Notes: generated by a model not told the origin, from the sequence alone. DNA of 64,000 nucleotides from Pontibacter aydingkolensis (GCF_019443125.1 NZ_JAHYXK010000012.1:62001-126000); one strand, 5' to 3'. Shown: positions 54,701-63,610, counted from the stretch's first letter. Numbers and translations: made by a program.

Positions 54701-57700
54701 TATGTGGGCTTTGAGAACTGCCATTTTGAAACTACTTATTCTCAAAGCGGAATAAATATTGCCGCCTCAGGCAATATAAGAATCTCCCAAAGCAACCTAA
54801 GCCAAGCCAAGATAAGCATTGGCAACTCTGGCGAATACCAGGATTATACGCGTGTTAAAGACATCACGATTACGGGTAACACGATAGACAGCTACAGTTT
54901 TTACTCAAACGCCATAGAGGCCAATGGCTACTACGGGGGCATCGACAACTTGATTATCGACTCCAACCAGACTACGGGGCAGATTACTTTAGCCAGTGGG
55001 CTTAGCAACAGCAGCGTAACAGGCAATAAGATAGGAGCCAGGCTAACCTTTGACAACAATACTTATTATACCGGCACGGGCTATGTCTCTAATATGCCGG
55101 GCAACGTGATCTCGGGCAATATTATCACAGCCTCATCTCAGACCGGTACGGGAATGTATGTCACCAATCGCGTAGCCGAGGTGAGCGGCAACACTATAAC
55201 CGGTGTTACCAACTCCATGGGCATGGGGCTAATCTCATTGAACGGAACTTTGGTGGCCAATAACTTTATTCAGACCCAGGGGCAGGGAACCACCTACGGC
55301 ATCTCCTTGAGCAACAGCTCAGACGTGAGGCTGGTCTTCAACAGCGTGCACACCACGGGCACGGATCTGAGCCAGGCGCGCGCCTTCCACTCGGCAACCG
55401 GCAACAGTAACCTGACGGTGAAGAACAACATCTTCTCAAACTCAGGCGGGGGCTACGCAGCCGTGTTTGAGGCGGCGCCTTCGGGCACAAACGACATCGA
55501 CTACAACAACTACCACTCCTCGGGCGGCAGACTAGGGAAGTATACAGGCACCGATTACACGTCTCTCTCAGCCTGGGGGCAGGCGGTGAAGGGCGACGCC
55601 AACTCCAAATCAGTCAACCCCTTCTTCAAGTCAACAACGGAGCTCCGAGCATACCAACGAGCACTAAACGGTGCCGGTATACCAGTTGCAGGCGTAGTGT
55701 TGGACATAGACGGAGAGATCAGAAACAGCTCAGCCCCGGATATTGGAGCAGACGAGTTTATGGTAGACTTTGGTATTACCCGTTTGATCAGCCCAACTTT
55801 GGATTGCGACCAGACAGCAACAGAAGCAGTAACGGCTAACATTGCGCAGTTCGGTGATATTCCTTTTACAGACCTGAAGATCGCCTATCAGGTAAACAAG
55901 GGCACGATCTATACTGAGACTATAAAAGGCCAGATCAATACAGACATCGCCCATACTTTCCAGCAGGTGCAGAACCTGCTTCAGGACGGGCGCTATGATT
56001 TTAAAGTATGGCTGGTGGGCATTCAAGATGATAACGTGAACAACGATACCCTGTATGTGGCCCGCTTCAAGAAGCCAAGACCGAACGCCAGCTTCAACTT
56101 CAAGGCAGAATGCGCTGGTGTGGCGGTTTCCTTCCAGGGAAATGCAAGTGTGAACCCTGGTAAGATTGCACGCTACGAATGGGATTTTGGTGACGGAGAG
56201 ATGGCGCATGAGCAGAATCCGAAGCACATTTTTGCTAAGTCAGGTACCTATACAGTTACGCTGCGTGCTTACTCAGAGGAAGGTTGCTACGGTTCAGTTA
56301 CACGTGAAGTAACTATTACAACTACTCCAGAAGCCAAGTTCTCTGCGGCTAACTCATGTGCCGGTGCACCACTTACCTTCAAAAATGAAAGTACGGTAAG
56401 CGCTGGCACCATCACCTACCTGTGGGATTTCGGCGATGGCACAAGTTCTACAGAGCAGCATCCAACCAAAACATACAGCAAAGCAGGAACCTATAAAGTT
56501 CAACTTACTGCAAGCAATAACTCAGGCTGTAGCAATGTATACTTCAAGAATGTGGTAGTGAATGAACTACCTGCTGTTACATTTGCAACTTTCAATCCTG
56601 TTTGTGCAGAGGCCCCGGCCTTTAATTTAACAGGAGGCTTGCCAAAAGGAGGTATTTATTCAGGTAAAGGTGTGGTAGATGGTATGTTTAACGCTACGAC
56701 GGCTGGTATTGGCACACACACCATAATTTATACTTATACAAACGAGAACGGCTGTATCAGTACTGCTACCAACACTATACAGGTGAAGGCATTGCCAACT
56801 GTTTCTTTCTCGGGTCTGCCGGCAACTATTTGCTCTAGTGCGGCTGCGGTTACGTTAACTGCTTCGCCGGCTGGTGGTGTTTGGGTAGGTAACGGCATGA
56901 ACAAGGATGGCGTGTTCACACCGGCCACAGCAGGAGTGGGCACCCATAATGTTGAGTATATTTATTCTGATGCGGGAGGTTGTACAAACAAAGTTACCAA
57001 AACAGTAGAAGTAACTTCAGTAACGGGAACATTAACAGCCAGCAGCAACAGCCCTGTAAAAATAGGAGAAACGCTAAACCTGTCAGCTTCTACCATTACA
57101 GGCGCTACTTATAGCTGGACCGGTCCGAATAGTTTTACATCAACTTCTCAGAATCCGTTTATAGCAAATGTTACCAGCAAAGCAGCGGGTGCTTATACTG
57201 TAACGGCTACAGTAGATGGTTGCAGGATTTCAGCTATAATTGATGTTGTTATCGATCAACCTACTGTAATTGCCAGTTTTAGTCCTATAAATGGAATAGA
57301 GGGTACAAGTGTAACAATAAAAGGAAGTGGTTTTACTGGAGCTACCCGAGTTCAATTCCGCAATGCAAGTGCTAATGGTTTTAAAATAGTTGATGATGAA
57401 ACAATTGTTGTTGCTGCACCAGGTTGTTGTACTGGCCCCATAAGTGTAACTACATCTACTGGTACCGTTGTAAGCAAAGAAGTCTTCACAGTGTTAGATA
57501 ATACTATTACTATTTCTACATTGCCAAATGGCGCTACCTACTGTGCGGGAGGTTCTATCAATATACCATTTACAGTAACTGGTACTTATACTTCAGGCAA
57601 CTCATTCACAGCACAGCTGTCTAATGCCTCTGGTAGCTTTGCTTCGCCGGTTAATATTGGCACGATGAGCGGTACAGCATCCGGCACCATTTCAGCAACT

Positions 57701-59959
57701 ATACCTGCAGGTACTACACTTGGCAATGGCTATAGAGTAAGAGTTATATCTGCAAGTCCAGCTATTATAAGTGGTGATAATGGTGCGAACCTGTCTGTAC
57801 AGAACAAGCCTGCAGCACCAGGTGCTATTACAGGTGTTACTAGCATTTGTAACGGCTCTGAAGTTACCTATACAATCACGGCCGTAAGTGGCGCTACTTC
57901 TTATGAGTGGACTGTGCCGAACGGATGGGGAATTACATCTGGGGAAGGCACAACTAGTATAAAAGTAACAGTCGGAAGTACAGGTGGCAACATTACAGTG
58001 ACCGCAACCAATTACTGTGGCACAAGCAGCGCGAGTACTAAGGCTGTAAGTATAACAACAGTAACCGCCCCTACAGTATCAGCAAACACGCCACAAGTAG
58101 GAGAAACCCTTAACCTTACAGCCGGCAGCATCAGCGGTGCAACGTACAGCTGGACAGGGCCATTAGGTTTTACTTCTACCGAGCAAAATCCAACCAGAGC
58201 AAATGCTACAGCAGCAATGGCGGGTACTTATTCTGTTACAGCTACGGTAAATGGCTGTACAAGTGCAGCGGCAACTGTTACAGTAACTGTTGGCGAAGCT
58301 AATGCGCTAACCATCGCTGTAGATTCTGTTAGCGGAAGCTCTAATGCAGAAGTACTGGTACCAGTACGAGTAAAAGACTTCAAAAATATCCTTTCCATGC
58401 AGGGAAGTATAAACTGGAACAGCAGCATTGCCACATTTGTAGGCGTGGAGTCTTTCGGCTTGGAAGGTATGAGCAGCGCAAGCTTTGGTCAAACTAATGT
58501 GACTAACGGGCAATTGACCTTCTCATGGCATGAAGCGAGCTCTACGCCAGTTATACTTTCTGATGATGCGGTTATTTTTGCTTTAAGGCTCAAATTGGTT
58601 GGAGCAGCTGGTTCGAGTACTGCTGTAACTGTTACAAATACTCCAGTTAAGATAGAGGTGACAAACAATAGCTTTACAGCCATTCCTGTTACTACCAAAG
58701 TTGGTGCTGCTATCATAGCAAGTGAGGTTACTGTTGCTGGTACTGTTAAATCTCAGTTGGGTACATCGCTTACCAACGTAACTGTAAGAGCAACAGGTGG
58801 GGCCAACAGTAAGTCAATTACAACAGGAGCCTCAGGTGCGTTTAGCTTTGATCTTACAGAGGGCGCCAGTTATACTTTGGCGCCTACCAGACGCACTGAA
58901 GTTGATGTGACCAACGGTATAACTACCCTAGACCTGGTGCAGATACAGCGCCACATTTTGGGTATGCAGTCACTGGCATCGCCTTATAAGATTATTGCGG
59001 CAGATGTTAACAATTCAGGCTCTGTTACTACCCTGGATGTTGCCCTGATACGTGCGCTCATCCTTTACAACATTACCAGCTTCCCTAAAGAAAGAATGTG
59101 GGCCTTTGTGAAGAGCGATTACTCCTTTGCAGATCCTACCATGCCTTTCCCTTACGACAGCACAAGAGTGTATAGCAAAGCTGCTGGTTTAAGTAGTCAG
59201 AACTTTATAGGTGTAAAACTAGGGGATGTAAATGACAGCTGGGATGCCTCTACTGCCCGATTGAAGGTGGCTGGTGAAGTGGCCTTTAACATGGAAGATC
59301 AACTGACAGCGCCGGGTACAGAAATAGTGGTACCTGTTTCGGTTCAGAACTTCAGTGATGTGTGTGGTTATCAGTTCACACTATCATGGGACCCGAAAGT
59401 GCTGGAGTTCTCCAGGGTGGAGCATGCCGGAGTGGAGAGTGTTTACGGAACCCATAGCATCGGCAAAGGTAAGTTAACAACAGTGTGGGCCGAGCCGAAC
59501 GGCAGAAGCTTAAGTCTGACAGATGGTACTAAAGTCTTCTATGTTCGATTTAAAGTAGTCGGAGAGAACGGAGCGGAGAGTAAAGTGGAGATAGGCTCAG
59601 CTCTTACCAAAAGTGTGGCTTACACTGGTAGCCTGGCGCAACTGAATGTGCAGTCGCAGCATGCAGTAGTAAAAGTTAAGGCACCTACTTACGCTTTATT
59701 CCAGAATTACCCTAATCCATTCAACAGCCAGACAACCCTTCACTTTGAGCTAGCTGAAGAGCAGGAAGTACAGTTCACAATTTACAATGCTCTAGGACAG
59801 GTTGTGAAGCAGATCAGTGGTAAATATGCTGCCGGTGAGCATACTGTTGTCTGGAAAGGAGATGACGGAAAAGGCAACAGGTTAAGCAAAGGAACTTACT
59901 ATTGCCGCATGCAGGCAGGTAAGTATACAAACGCTGTACAGATCATACTTGCCAAATAA
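51719..59959 (+). CDS. Giant surface protein (2746 residues) with duplicated beta-helix, PKD, IPT and cohesin/dockerin-like domains, T9SS-sorted
   Basis: A signal peptide (MKQIYLLLFLFVFLGCGSAFSQ) leads to a jelly-roll-like domain (about 25-190, FDHFFSGGKNGKGTLEVY) and a CARDB-like segment. Two right-handed beta-helix domains follow, identical in sequence (from SGVYTIGG to NPFFKSTT), each followed by a CARDB-like linker. Next are two PKD domains (YEWDFGDGE, YLWDFGDGT), Ig-like repeats, an IPT/TIG domain (FSPINGIEGTSVTIKGSGF), a cohesin-like domain, a dockerin-like module (AADVNNSGSVTTLDVA), a second cohesin-like domain and a T9SS sorting domain (NYPNPFNSQ). No catalytic site is evident, though beta-helices of this type often bind or cut polysaccharide. 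Confidence 0.87.
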   Translation: MKQIYLLLFLFVFLGCGSAFSQTYILNEDFSSASEATPPTGWANTTVTGVATDKWRFDNIGNRNLPYPFTGKFAIFDSDNYSKADGAENVILESKFFDASISNNTLITFDHFFSGGKNGKGTLEVYNGSSWSIIATFTDSTALPESKLYNLSSKVGGVTNAKVRFRWQGDASYFWAIDNIRIYSPLSRDGGMVKLNSPEMPFNSGSQAIKVTLANFGIDALKKTTIKWTVNGVVQPSKNWTGSLAIGATEENISLGNFTFQQGKQYQFKIWQENPNGQPDLNALNDTSYATLYSSLSGVYTIGGTSPDFKTFTEAVTVLNNAGIVGPVTFRVRNGTYSEQIVIGKVTGASAANRIVFESESGDSTKAVLNYTMNSVLDYTLLINGGQHLSFRKLGFRRMEGRYLVKIEKGSQYVGFENCHFETTYSQSGINIAASGNIRISQSNLSQAKISIGNSGEYQDYTRVKDITITGNTIDSYSFYSNAIEANGYYGGIDNLIIDSNQTTGQITLASGLSNSSVTGNKIGARLTFDNNTYYTGTGYVSNMPGNVISGNIITASSQTGTGMYVTNRVAEVSGNTITGVTNSMGMGLISLNGTLVANNFIQTQGQGTTYGISLSNSSDVRLVFNSVHTTGTDLSQARAFHSATGNSNLTVKNNIFSNSGGGYAAVFEAAPSGTNDIDYNNYHSSGGRLGKYTGTDYTSLSAWGQAVKGDANSKSVNPFFKSTTGPSVNHIVLNNAGIPVNGIAKDINGTTRNTSKPDIGAKEYTPAAVDAGLDAFVSPTSPLTGTSAPVKVLLRNQGLSLLSSVSVQWTVNGVEQAPYNWSGSLANGAEEEVTLKTYTFTGAPIFNIKAWTSNPNSQPDPNRYNDTASVKNLVAALSGVYTIGGTSPDFKTFTEAVTVLNNAGIVGPVTFRVRNGTYSEQIVIGKVTGASAANRIVFESESGDSTKAVLNYTMNSVLDYTLLINGGQHLSFRKLGFRRMEGRYLVKIEKGSQYVGFENCHFETTYSQSGINIAASGNIRISQSNLSQAKISIGNSGEYQDYTRVKDITITGNTIDSYSFYSNAIEANGYYGGIDNLIIDSNQTTGQITLASGLSNSSVTGNKIGARLTFDNNTYYTGTGYVSNMPGNVISGNIITASSQTGTGMYVTNRVAEVSGNTITGVTNSMGMGLISLNGTLVANNFIQTQGQGTTYGISLSNSSDVRLVFNSVHTTGTDLSQARAFHSATGNSNLTVKNNIFSNSGGGYAAVFEAAPSGTNDIDYNNYHSSGGRLGKYTGTDYTSLSAWGQAVKGDANSKSVNPFFKSTTELRAYQRALNGAGIPVAGVVLDIDGEIRNSSAPDIGADEFMVDFGITRLISPTLDCDQTATEAVTANIAQFGDIPFTDLKIAYQVNKGTIYTETIKGQINTDIAHTFQQVQNLLQDGRYDFKVWLVGIQDDNVNNDTLYVARFKKPRPNASFNFKAECAGVAVSFQGNASVNPGKIARYEWDFGDGEMAHEQNPKHIFAKSGTYTVTLRAYSEEGCYGSVTREVTITTTPEAKFSAANSCAGAPLTFKNESTVSAGTITYLWDFGDGTSSTEQHPTKTYSKAGTYKVQLTASNNSGCSNVYFKNVVVNELPAVTFATFNPVCAEAPAFNLTGGLPKGGIYSGKGVVDGMFNATTAGIGTHTIIYTYTNENGCISTATNTIQVKALPTVSFSGLPATICSSAAAVTLTASPAGGVWVGNGMNKDGVFTPATAGVGTHNVEYIYSDAGGCTNKVTKTVEVTSVTGTLTASSNSPVKIGETLNLSASTITGATYSWTGPNSFTSTSQNPFIANVTSKAAGAYTVTATVDGCRISAIIDVVIDQPTVIASFSPINGIEGTSVTIKGSGFTGATRVQFRNASANGFKIVDDETIVVAAPGCCTGPISVTTSTGTVVSKEVFTVLDNTITISTLPNGATYCAGGSINIPFTVTGTYTSGNSFTAQLSNASGSFASPVNIGTMSGTASGTISATIPAGTTLGNGYRVRVISASPAIISGDNGANLSVQNKPAAPGAITGVTSICNGSEVTYTITAVSGATSYEWTVPNGWGITSGEGTTSIKVTVGSTGGNITVTATNYCGTSSASTKAVSITTVTAPTVSANTPQVGETLNLTAGSISGATYSWTGPLGFTSTEQNPTRANATAAMAGTYSVTATVNGCTSAAATVTVTVGEANALTIAVDSVSGSSNAEVLVPVRVKDFKNILSMQGSINWNSSIATFVGVESFGLEGMSSASFGQTNVTNGQLTFSWHEASSTPVILSDDAVIFALRLKLVGAAGSSTAVTVTNTPVKIEVTNNSFTAIPVTTKVGAAIIASEVTVAGTVKSQLGTSLTNVTVRATGGANSKSITTGASGAFSFDLTEGASYTLAPTRRTEVDVTNGITTLDLVQIQRHILGMQSLASPYKIIAADVNNSGSVTTLDVALIRALILYNITSFPKERMWAFVKSDYSFADPTMPFPYDSTRVYSKAAGLSSQNFIGVKLGDVNDSWDASTARLKVAGEVAFNMEDQLTAPGTEIVVPVSVQNFSDVCGYQFTLSWDPKVLEFSRVEHAGVESVYGTHSIGKGKLTTVWAEPNGRSLSLTDGTKVFYVRFKVVGENGAESKVEIGSALTKSVAYTGSLAQLNVQSQHAVVKVKAPTYALFQNYPNPFNSQTTLHFELAEEQEVQFTIYNALGQVVKQISGKYAAGEHTVVWKGDDGKGNRLSKGTYYCRMQAGKYTNAVQIILAK
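52604..53892 (+). repeat. 1289-bp intragenic direct repeat, copy 1
   Basis: Encodes the first beta-helix domain. I found no difference from 54350-55638 at DNA level; the offset is 1746 bases, a multiple of three, so the frame is kept. The segment looks more GC-rich than the flanking Ig-like parts. Confidence 0.95.
54350..55638 (+). repeat. 1289-bp intragenic direct repeat, copy 2
   Basis: Second copy of the beta-helix coding segment. Sequence diverges sharply at both ends (before CTTTCCGG and after TCAACAAC), which marks exact duplication borders. Confidence 0.95.
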
Positions 59960-59983
59960 AAAGAAGCTGAAAGAGGAGAATAG

Positions 59984-61717
59984 ATGATGAGGCAGATCTT
60001 GTTAATAACTGTGCTTTTAGTAGGCTTCCTAACGGCAGCTGCATCGCATACTTTTGGTCAGGCTACAGAGGTACTGCTTTCTGCAGACTCTGTAGCAGGC
60101 CTTCCTGGTACTGAGGTGCTGCTGCCTGTGCGTGTGAAGGGGTTTGATAATGTGATCACGGGACAGGGTACTGTTGCCTTTGATCCTAAGGTTGTAGAGC
60201 TGGTAAGTATAGAACAGCACGGGTTAAGCGGTTTAGATGCCTCAAGTTTTAACACAGCTAAGGCCGCCAGTGGGATCATACTATTTTCCTGGGATGATGT
60301 CTCTCTAAGCGGACAGTCTTTACCGGATGATGCTATTTTGTTTGCAATTCGCTTTAAGATTACAGGCACCTACGGCGCAAGTAGTAGTATTAATTTTGTT
60401 AATAGTCCGACCAGGCTAGAGTTTTCTAATAAGAGTTTTGAGGAGGCAGATCTAAAGCTAGCGAGTGGTAAAGTGCAGGTGCCAGTATATGCCATCAAAA
60501 CCAGTTCTATGGATGCCAGTGCTTTTTGTGCTGGTAGTAGTATTAGTGTAGCATATACATCCCAGGGTGATTTTCCTGACGGAAATATTTTCTCTGTTGA
60601 GCTCTCTGATAGTAGAGGATCTTTTGCTAATGCAACAACCATCGGAAGCGGAGGAGTTAGTCCGATCCAGGTAAGCTTGCCTGCAGATATGGGAGAGGGG
60701 GCTGGCTATAGAATAAGAGTTAGTTCCTCGGCACCTTTAGTAGCTGGCAGTGACAATGGAAGCGACTTAGCAATTAGTTTTGTGCCTGCGGCCCCTGTCG
60801 TAACAGGAAGCAGCAGCTGTGGTCCGGGAGTGCTAACATTATCAGCTAGTGGGGCTCCAGTTGGAGGAAGCTACCGTTGGTATACAGATGCGAACAGCAA
60901 CCGGGCCATACACGACCAAAAAGGTGCAACTTACATTACCAGAATCATCCATACTACCTCCACATTTTATGTATCAGCTGTAAACAGTTTAGGCTGCGAA
61001 AGTGAAAGGGTGCCAGTAGAAGCACAGATCTATGATTTAAATTCAATTACAGCAGGTCCTGACGAGGAGACATGTATTACAGATGCCCCCTTCATCCCTA
61101 AGGGTGTCTCGCCCGCAGGAGGTATCTGGTCCGGAACAGGTATGAATGATGCTGGCCTTTTTGATCCGTCATCTGTAGGTGCGGGTATTTATACTATAAA
61201 ATATACTTTCACATGTCTTAACGGGAGTATAGGAGAAGCTTCTAAAAAAGTTAGAGTTATAGACCTAGAACATAAACCTGAAATCAAGCAGATAAATGCA
61301 GACATACTGGAAGTTGATTTGATCGGCTCCGAATATGAATGGGTAGGCAATGGAAAAGTGTTTACTTCTACAACGAACCGTATTAAGATCGATGAGCCGG
61401 GCTTTTATAAGGTTAAGGTGCTTGATAGTGCATGTGCTTCAGTAGATTCTGATATTTTTGTCGCATCTTTTTACTCAGACTATGTGGTATATCCTAATCC
61501 AAGCTTTGGAACGGCGACAATATCTGGGCCTACTTTAGATGAGGCACTAGAAATTGAAGTTTATAATACAGTAGGTAAGAAAGTTTTTTCTAAAAGCTTC
61601 AGAAGCTTTACCGGGCGAGAGCGGTTGGAGTTGTACCACCTAAGCCCCGATATGTATTTTATGTCGATCAGAACAGCAAATACGAAAAAGATAGTGCGAT
61701 TTGCTGTTGCGATTTAA
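59984..61717 (+). CDS. Secreted cohesin-like and Ig-like domain protein, T9SS-sorted
   Basis: A 577-residue protein with a purine-rich ribosome-binding site (AGAGGAGAA) just upstream; two ATG codons in tandem open the frame. A signal peptide (1-25) is followed by a cohesin-like domain (about 27-165, LSADSVAGLPGTEVLLPVRVKG) closely similar to that of the first surface gene, a beta domain, one Ig-like repeat (CGPGVLTLSASGAP...YRWYTD), a segment with GGIWSGTGMNDAGLF, and a C-terminal sorting domain (YPNPSFGTATISG) more divergent than the other three. It lacks a dockerin-like module. It lies 24 bp after the giant gene and is probably co-transcribed. Confidence 0.85.
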   Translation: MMRQILLITVLLVGFLTAAASHTFGQATEVLLSADSVAGLPGTEVLLPVRVKGFDNVITGQGTVAFDPKVVELVSIEQHGLSGLDASSFNTAKAASGIILFSWDDVSLSGQSLPDDAILFAIRFKITGTYGASSSINFVNSPTRLEFSNKSFEEADLKLASGKVQVPVYAIKTSSMDASAFCAGSSISVAYTSQGDFPDGNIFSVELSDSRGSFANATTIGSGGVSPIQVSLPADMGEGAGYRIRVSSSAPLVAGSDNGSDLAISFVPAAPVVTGSSSCGPGVLTLSASGAPVGGSYRWYTDANSNRAIHDQKGATYITRIIHTTSTFYVSAVNSLGCESERVPVEAQIYDLNSITAGPDEETCITDAPFIPKGVSPAGGIWSGTGMNDAGLFDPSSVGAGIYTIKYTFTCLNGSIGEASKKVRVIDLEHKPEIKQINADILEVDLIGSEYEWVGNGKVFTSTTNRIKIDEPGFYKVKVLDSACASVDSDIFVASFYSDYVVYPNPSFGTATISGPTLDEALEIEVYNTVGKKVFSKSFRSFTGRERLELYHLSPDMYFMSIRTANTKKIVRFAVAI

Positions 61718-61853
61718 GCGTTGTGGTCTGGCTATTATTACTTTCTTATTTTGCTGCTGTTTTGAATCTGTATGTGTGGTTACTGACGTTGAACGATAGT
61801 TCGTGCGGTTCGATAATTTCTTAAGATGTTATAGAATGGAGTAATAAATTCAT

Positions 61854-61861
61854 TACTTTTG
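61854..61861 (+). promoter_or_regulatory. Possible promoter element for purA
   Basis: TACTTTTG matches TAnnTTTG; a TTA rather than TTG lies 22 bases upstream. It is inside the block between the last surface gene and the right 60-bp repeat and could supply transcription to purA after it was cut off from the fur-STAS operon. The rest of 61718-61943 shows nothing recognisable. Confidence 0.4.
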
Positions 61862-61943
61862 AAAGTATAAAGAATTTTGTCAGACTAACTTGCTGAGTTC
61901 TTTAGAAGGAAGCTAAGCCATGTGTGTCGTTTTGGTAGTGATC

Positions 61944-62003
61944 AAACGATAACTTTGCAGCTCAATTCTTAAAGGAATCAATTTACTAAAACCATAATGG
62001 CAG
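61944..62003 (+). repeat. 60-bp direct repeat, right copy
   Basis: Exact copy of 43087-43146. Here the STAS gene's terminal codons are an orphan remnant in front of purA, and ATGGCAG is the true purA start. Confidence 0.95.
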
Positions 62004-63283
62004 TTGATATATTAATAGGTCTGCAGTGGGGCGATGAAGGAAAAGGAAAGATCGTCGACGTACTGGCACCAACCTATGACATAGTTGCCCGTTTCCAGGG
62101 CGGACCAAATGCAGGTCATACATTAGAATTTGAAGGTACAAAGCACGTGCTGCACCAGATTCCTTCCGGTATTTTCCATCCACATATCAAAAATATCATC
62201 GGTAATGGCGTGGTGCTGGATCCTATTGTATTCCGTGCCGAGATGCAGAAGTTGACTGACAGAGGTGTTGATGCTGCCAAGAACTTGTACATCTCAAAGA
62301 AAGCATCGCTTATACTCCCGTCTCACAAAGTGCTGGACAGAGTATCAGAAGAAGCGTTGGGGAGTGGTAAAATTGGATCTACTTTAAAAGGCATAGGCCC
62401 AACTTATCAGGATAAAATAGGCCGCGTTGGATTACGAGTGGGCGATATACTGGCAGATGACTTTCAGGAAAGATATAACAGGCTGGTAGAACGCCACAAA
62501 AAGACAGTGGAATTCTATGGACAACAACTGGAACTAGGAGATCAGGAGCAAACTTTCTTTGAAGCTGTTGCATACCTGCGTACCTTAAACCTGGTTGACA
62601 GTGAATATATGATCAATGAAGCATTACAGAGCGGCCAGCGTATTCTTGCTGAAGGAGCTCAGGGTTCATTGCTTGATGTTGACTTTGGTACATACCCTTT
62701 TGTTACCTCATCAACTACATTAGTGGCTGGTGCCTGTACCGGATTAGGTGTTGCTCCTAAACATATAGGAGAAGTATACGGAATCTTTAAAGCATACTGC
62801 ACCCGCGTGGGTAGTGGACCATTCCCGACTGAGTTACTTGACGAAGTAGGAGAGGAGATAAGACAAGCCGGTAGAGAGTTCGGATCTACAACAGGCCGAC
62901 CACGCCGTTGTGGATGGGTAGACCTACCAAGCCTGAAGTATTCTATTATGCTTAATGGCGTGACGCAACTAAACATGATGAAAGCGGATGTGCTTACAGA
63001 GTTTAACACTATAAGTATATGTACACATTATAAGCTTCCTTCCGGAGAGATAACAGATAAAGTGCCGCACTCCTTAGAAGAGGGTAATGTAGAGCCGATA
63101 TTTACTGATCTGCCAGGCTGGAAGGTTGATTTAAATCAAATTGATTCAGTTGACCAGTTACCAGAGGCATTCAAAAACTACTTAGCTTTTATAGAGGAGC
63201 ATCTGCAGGTGCCCATAACTATAGTATCAGTAGGACCCGACAGGAAAAGCACACTAAAGAGAGATGCTGTGAATGTAGGCTAG
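61997..63283 (+). CDS. purA: Adenylosuccinate synthetase
   Basis: A 428-residue enzyme that joins IMP and aspartate with GTP in AMP synthesis. The P-loop region is GLQWGDEGKGKIVDVL, with QGGPNAGHT, the IMP-binding GSTLKGIGPTYQDKIGR, EGAQGSLLDVDFGTYPFVTSS and the C-terminal GRPRRCGWVDLPSL. Length is normal. Its first seven bases lie in the 60-bp direct repeat. The 15 STAS codons and stop sitting seven bases before its ATG indicate that it once was the next gene of the fur-STAS operon. A strong terminator follows. Confidence 0.98.
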   Translation: MAVDILIGLQWGDEGKGKIVDVLAPTYDIVARFQGGPNAGHTLEFEGTKHVLHQIPSGIFHPHIKNIIGNGVVLDPIVFRAEMQKLTDRGVDAAKNLYISKKASLILPSHKVLDRVSEEALGSGKIGSTLKGIGPTYQDKIGRVGLRVGDILADDFQERYNRLVERHKKTVEFYGQQLELGDQEQTFFEAVAYLRTLNLVDSEYMINEALQSGQRILAEGAQGSLLDVDFGTYPFVTSSTTLVAGACTGLGVAPKHIGEVYGIFKAYCTRVGSGPFPTELLDEVGEEIRQAGREFGSTTGRPRRCGWVDLPSLKYSIMLNGVTQLNMMKADVLTEFNTISICTHYKLPSGEITDKVPHSLEEGNVEPIFTDLPGWKVDLNQIDSVDQLPEAFKNYLAFIEEHLQVPITIVSVGPDRKSTLKRDAVNVG

Positions 63284-63300
63284 ATACAATTCAAAATCAT

Positions 63301-63339
63301 ACAAAGCGTCCGGTTCAAAAGACCGGACGCTTTGTTTTT
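63301..63339 (+). terminator. Terminator after purA
   Basis: ACAAAGCGTCCGGT and ACCGGACGCTTTGT form a perfect 14-bp stem with a 7-base loop, followed by TTTTT. Confidence 0.92.
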
Positions 63340-63412
63340 AGAAGCAGTTGACAGGTTAGATGAAATACCTGCCTGAGCAGTGAACTAAAGGGCAGGTGGC
63401 GGGGTTATCCTT

Positions 63413-63448
63413 CCCGCTGCGGGAGTGGAACCCGCTGCGGGAGTGGAA
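63413..63448 (+). repeat. Two tandem copies of an 18-bp GC-rich unit
   Basis: CCCGCTGCGGGAGTGGAA occurs twice in direct succession (63413-63430 and 63431-63448). Each unit contains a small palindrome, CCCGCTGCGGG. No gene is seen in 63340-63579. Confidence 0.9.
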
Positions 63449-63579
63449 AAGCTAGAGGCAGCGGCCAGGCGGAGCAGCCCCCAGAGAGCATTAAAAAGTA
63501 AAGGAAAAAAGTCTTAAAAATATTCTACTTCAGAATCAGCAGCTTAAGTAAAAGTATAAACTTTTTTTAACCCCGGCCC

Positions 63580-63610
63580 TTGCAAAGTCGAAACTCTTTT
63601 CTACTTTTGC
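63580..63610 (+). promoter_or_regulatory. Strong promoter P1 of a probable rRNA operon
   Basis: TTG (63580-63582), 19-base spacer, TACTTTTG (63602-63609), followed by CATCCCGG. It is the first of four similar modules. The TTG/TAnnTTTGC pattern with a C-rich start region is typical of Bacteroidota rRNA promoters. Confidence 0.75.

Noticed and set aside
43562-61717. Cellulosome-like degradation cluster
   Set aside because: No glycoside hydrolase, lyase or esterase signature is visible in any of the four proteins; only binding and structural modules are seen.
61718-61943. Possible integrase or transposase remnant near the right border of the inserted block
   Set aside because: No frame longer than a few dozen codons and no transposase motifs were found here or at the left border.
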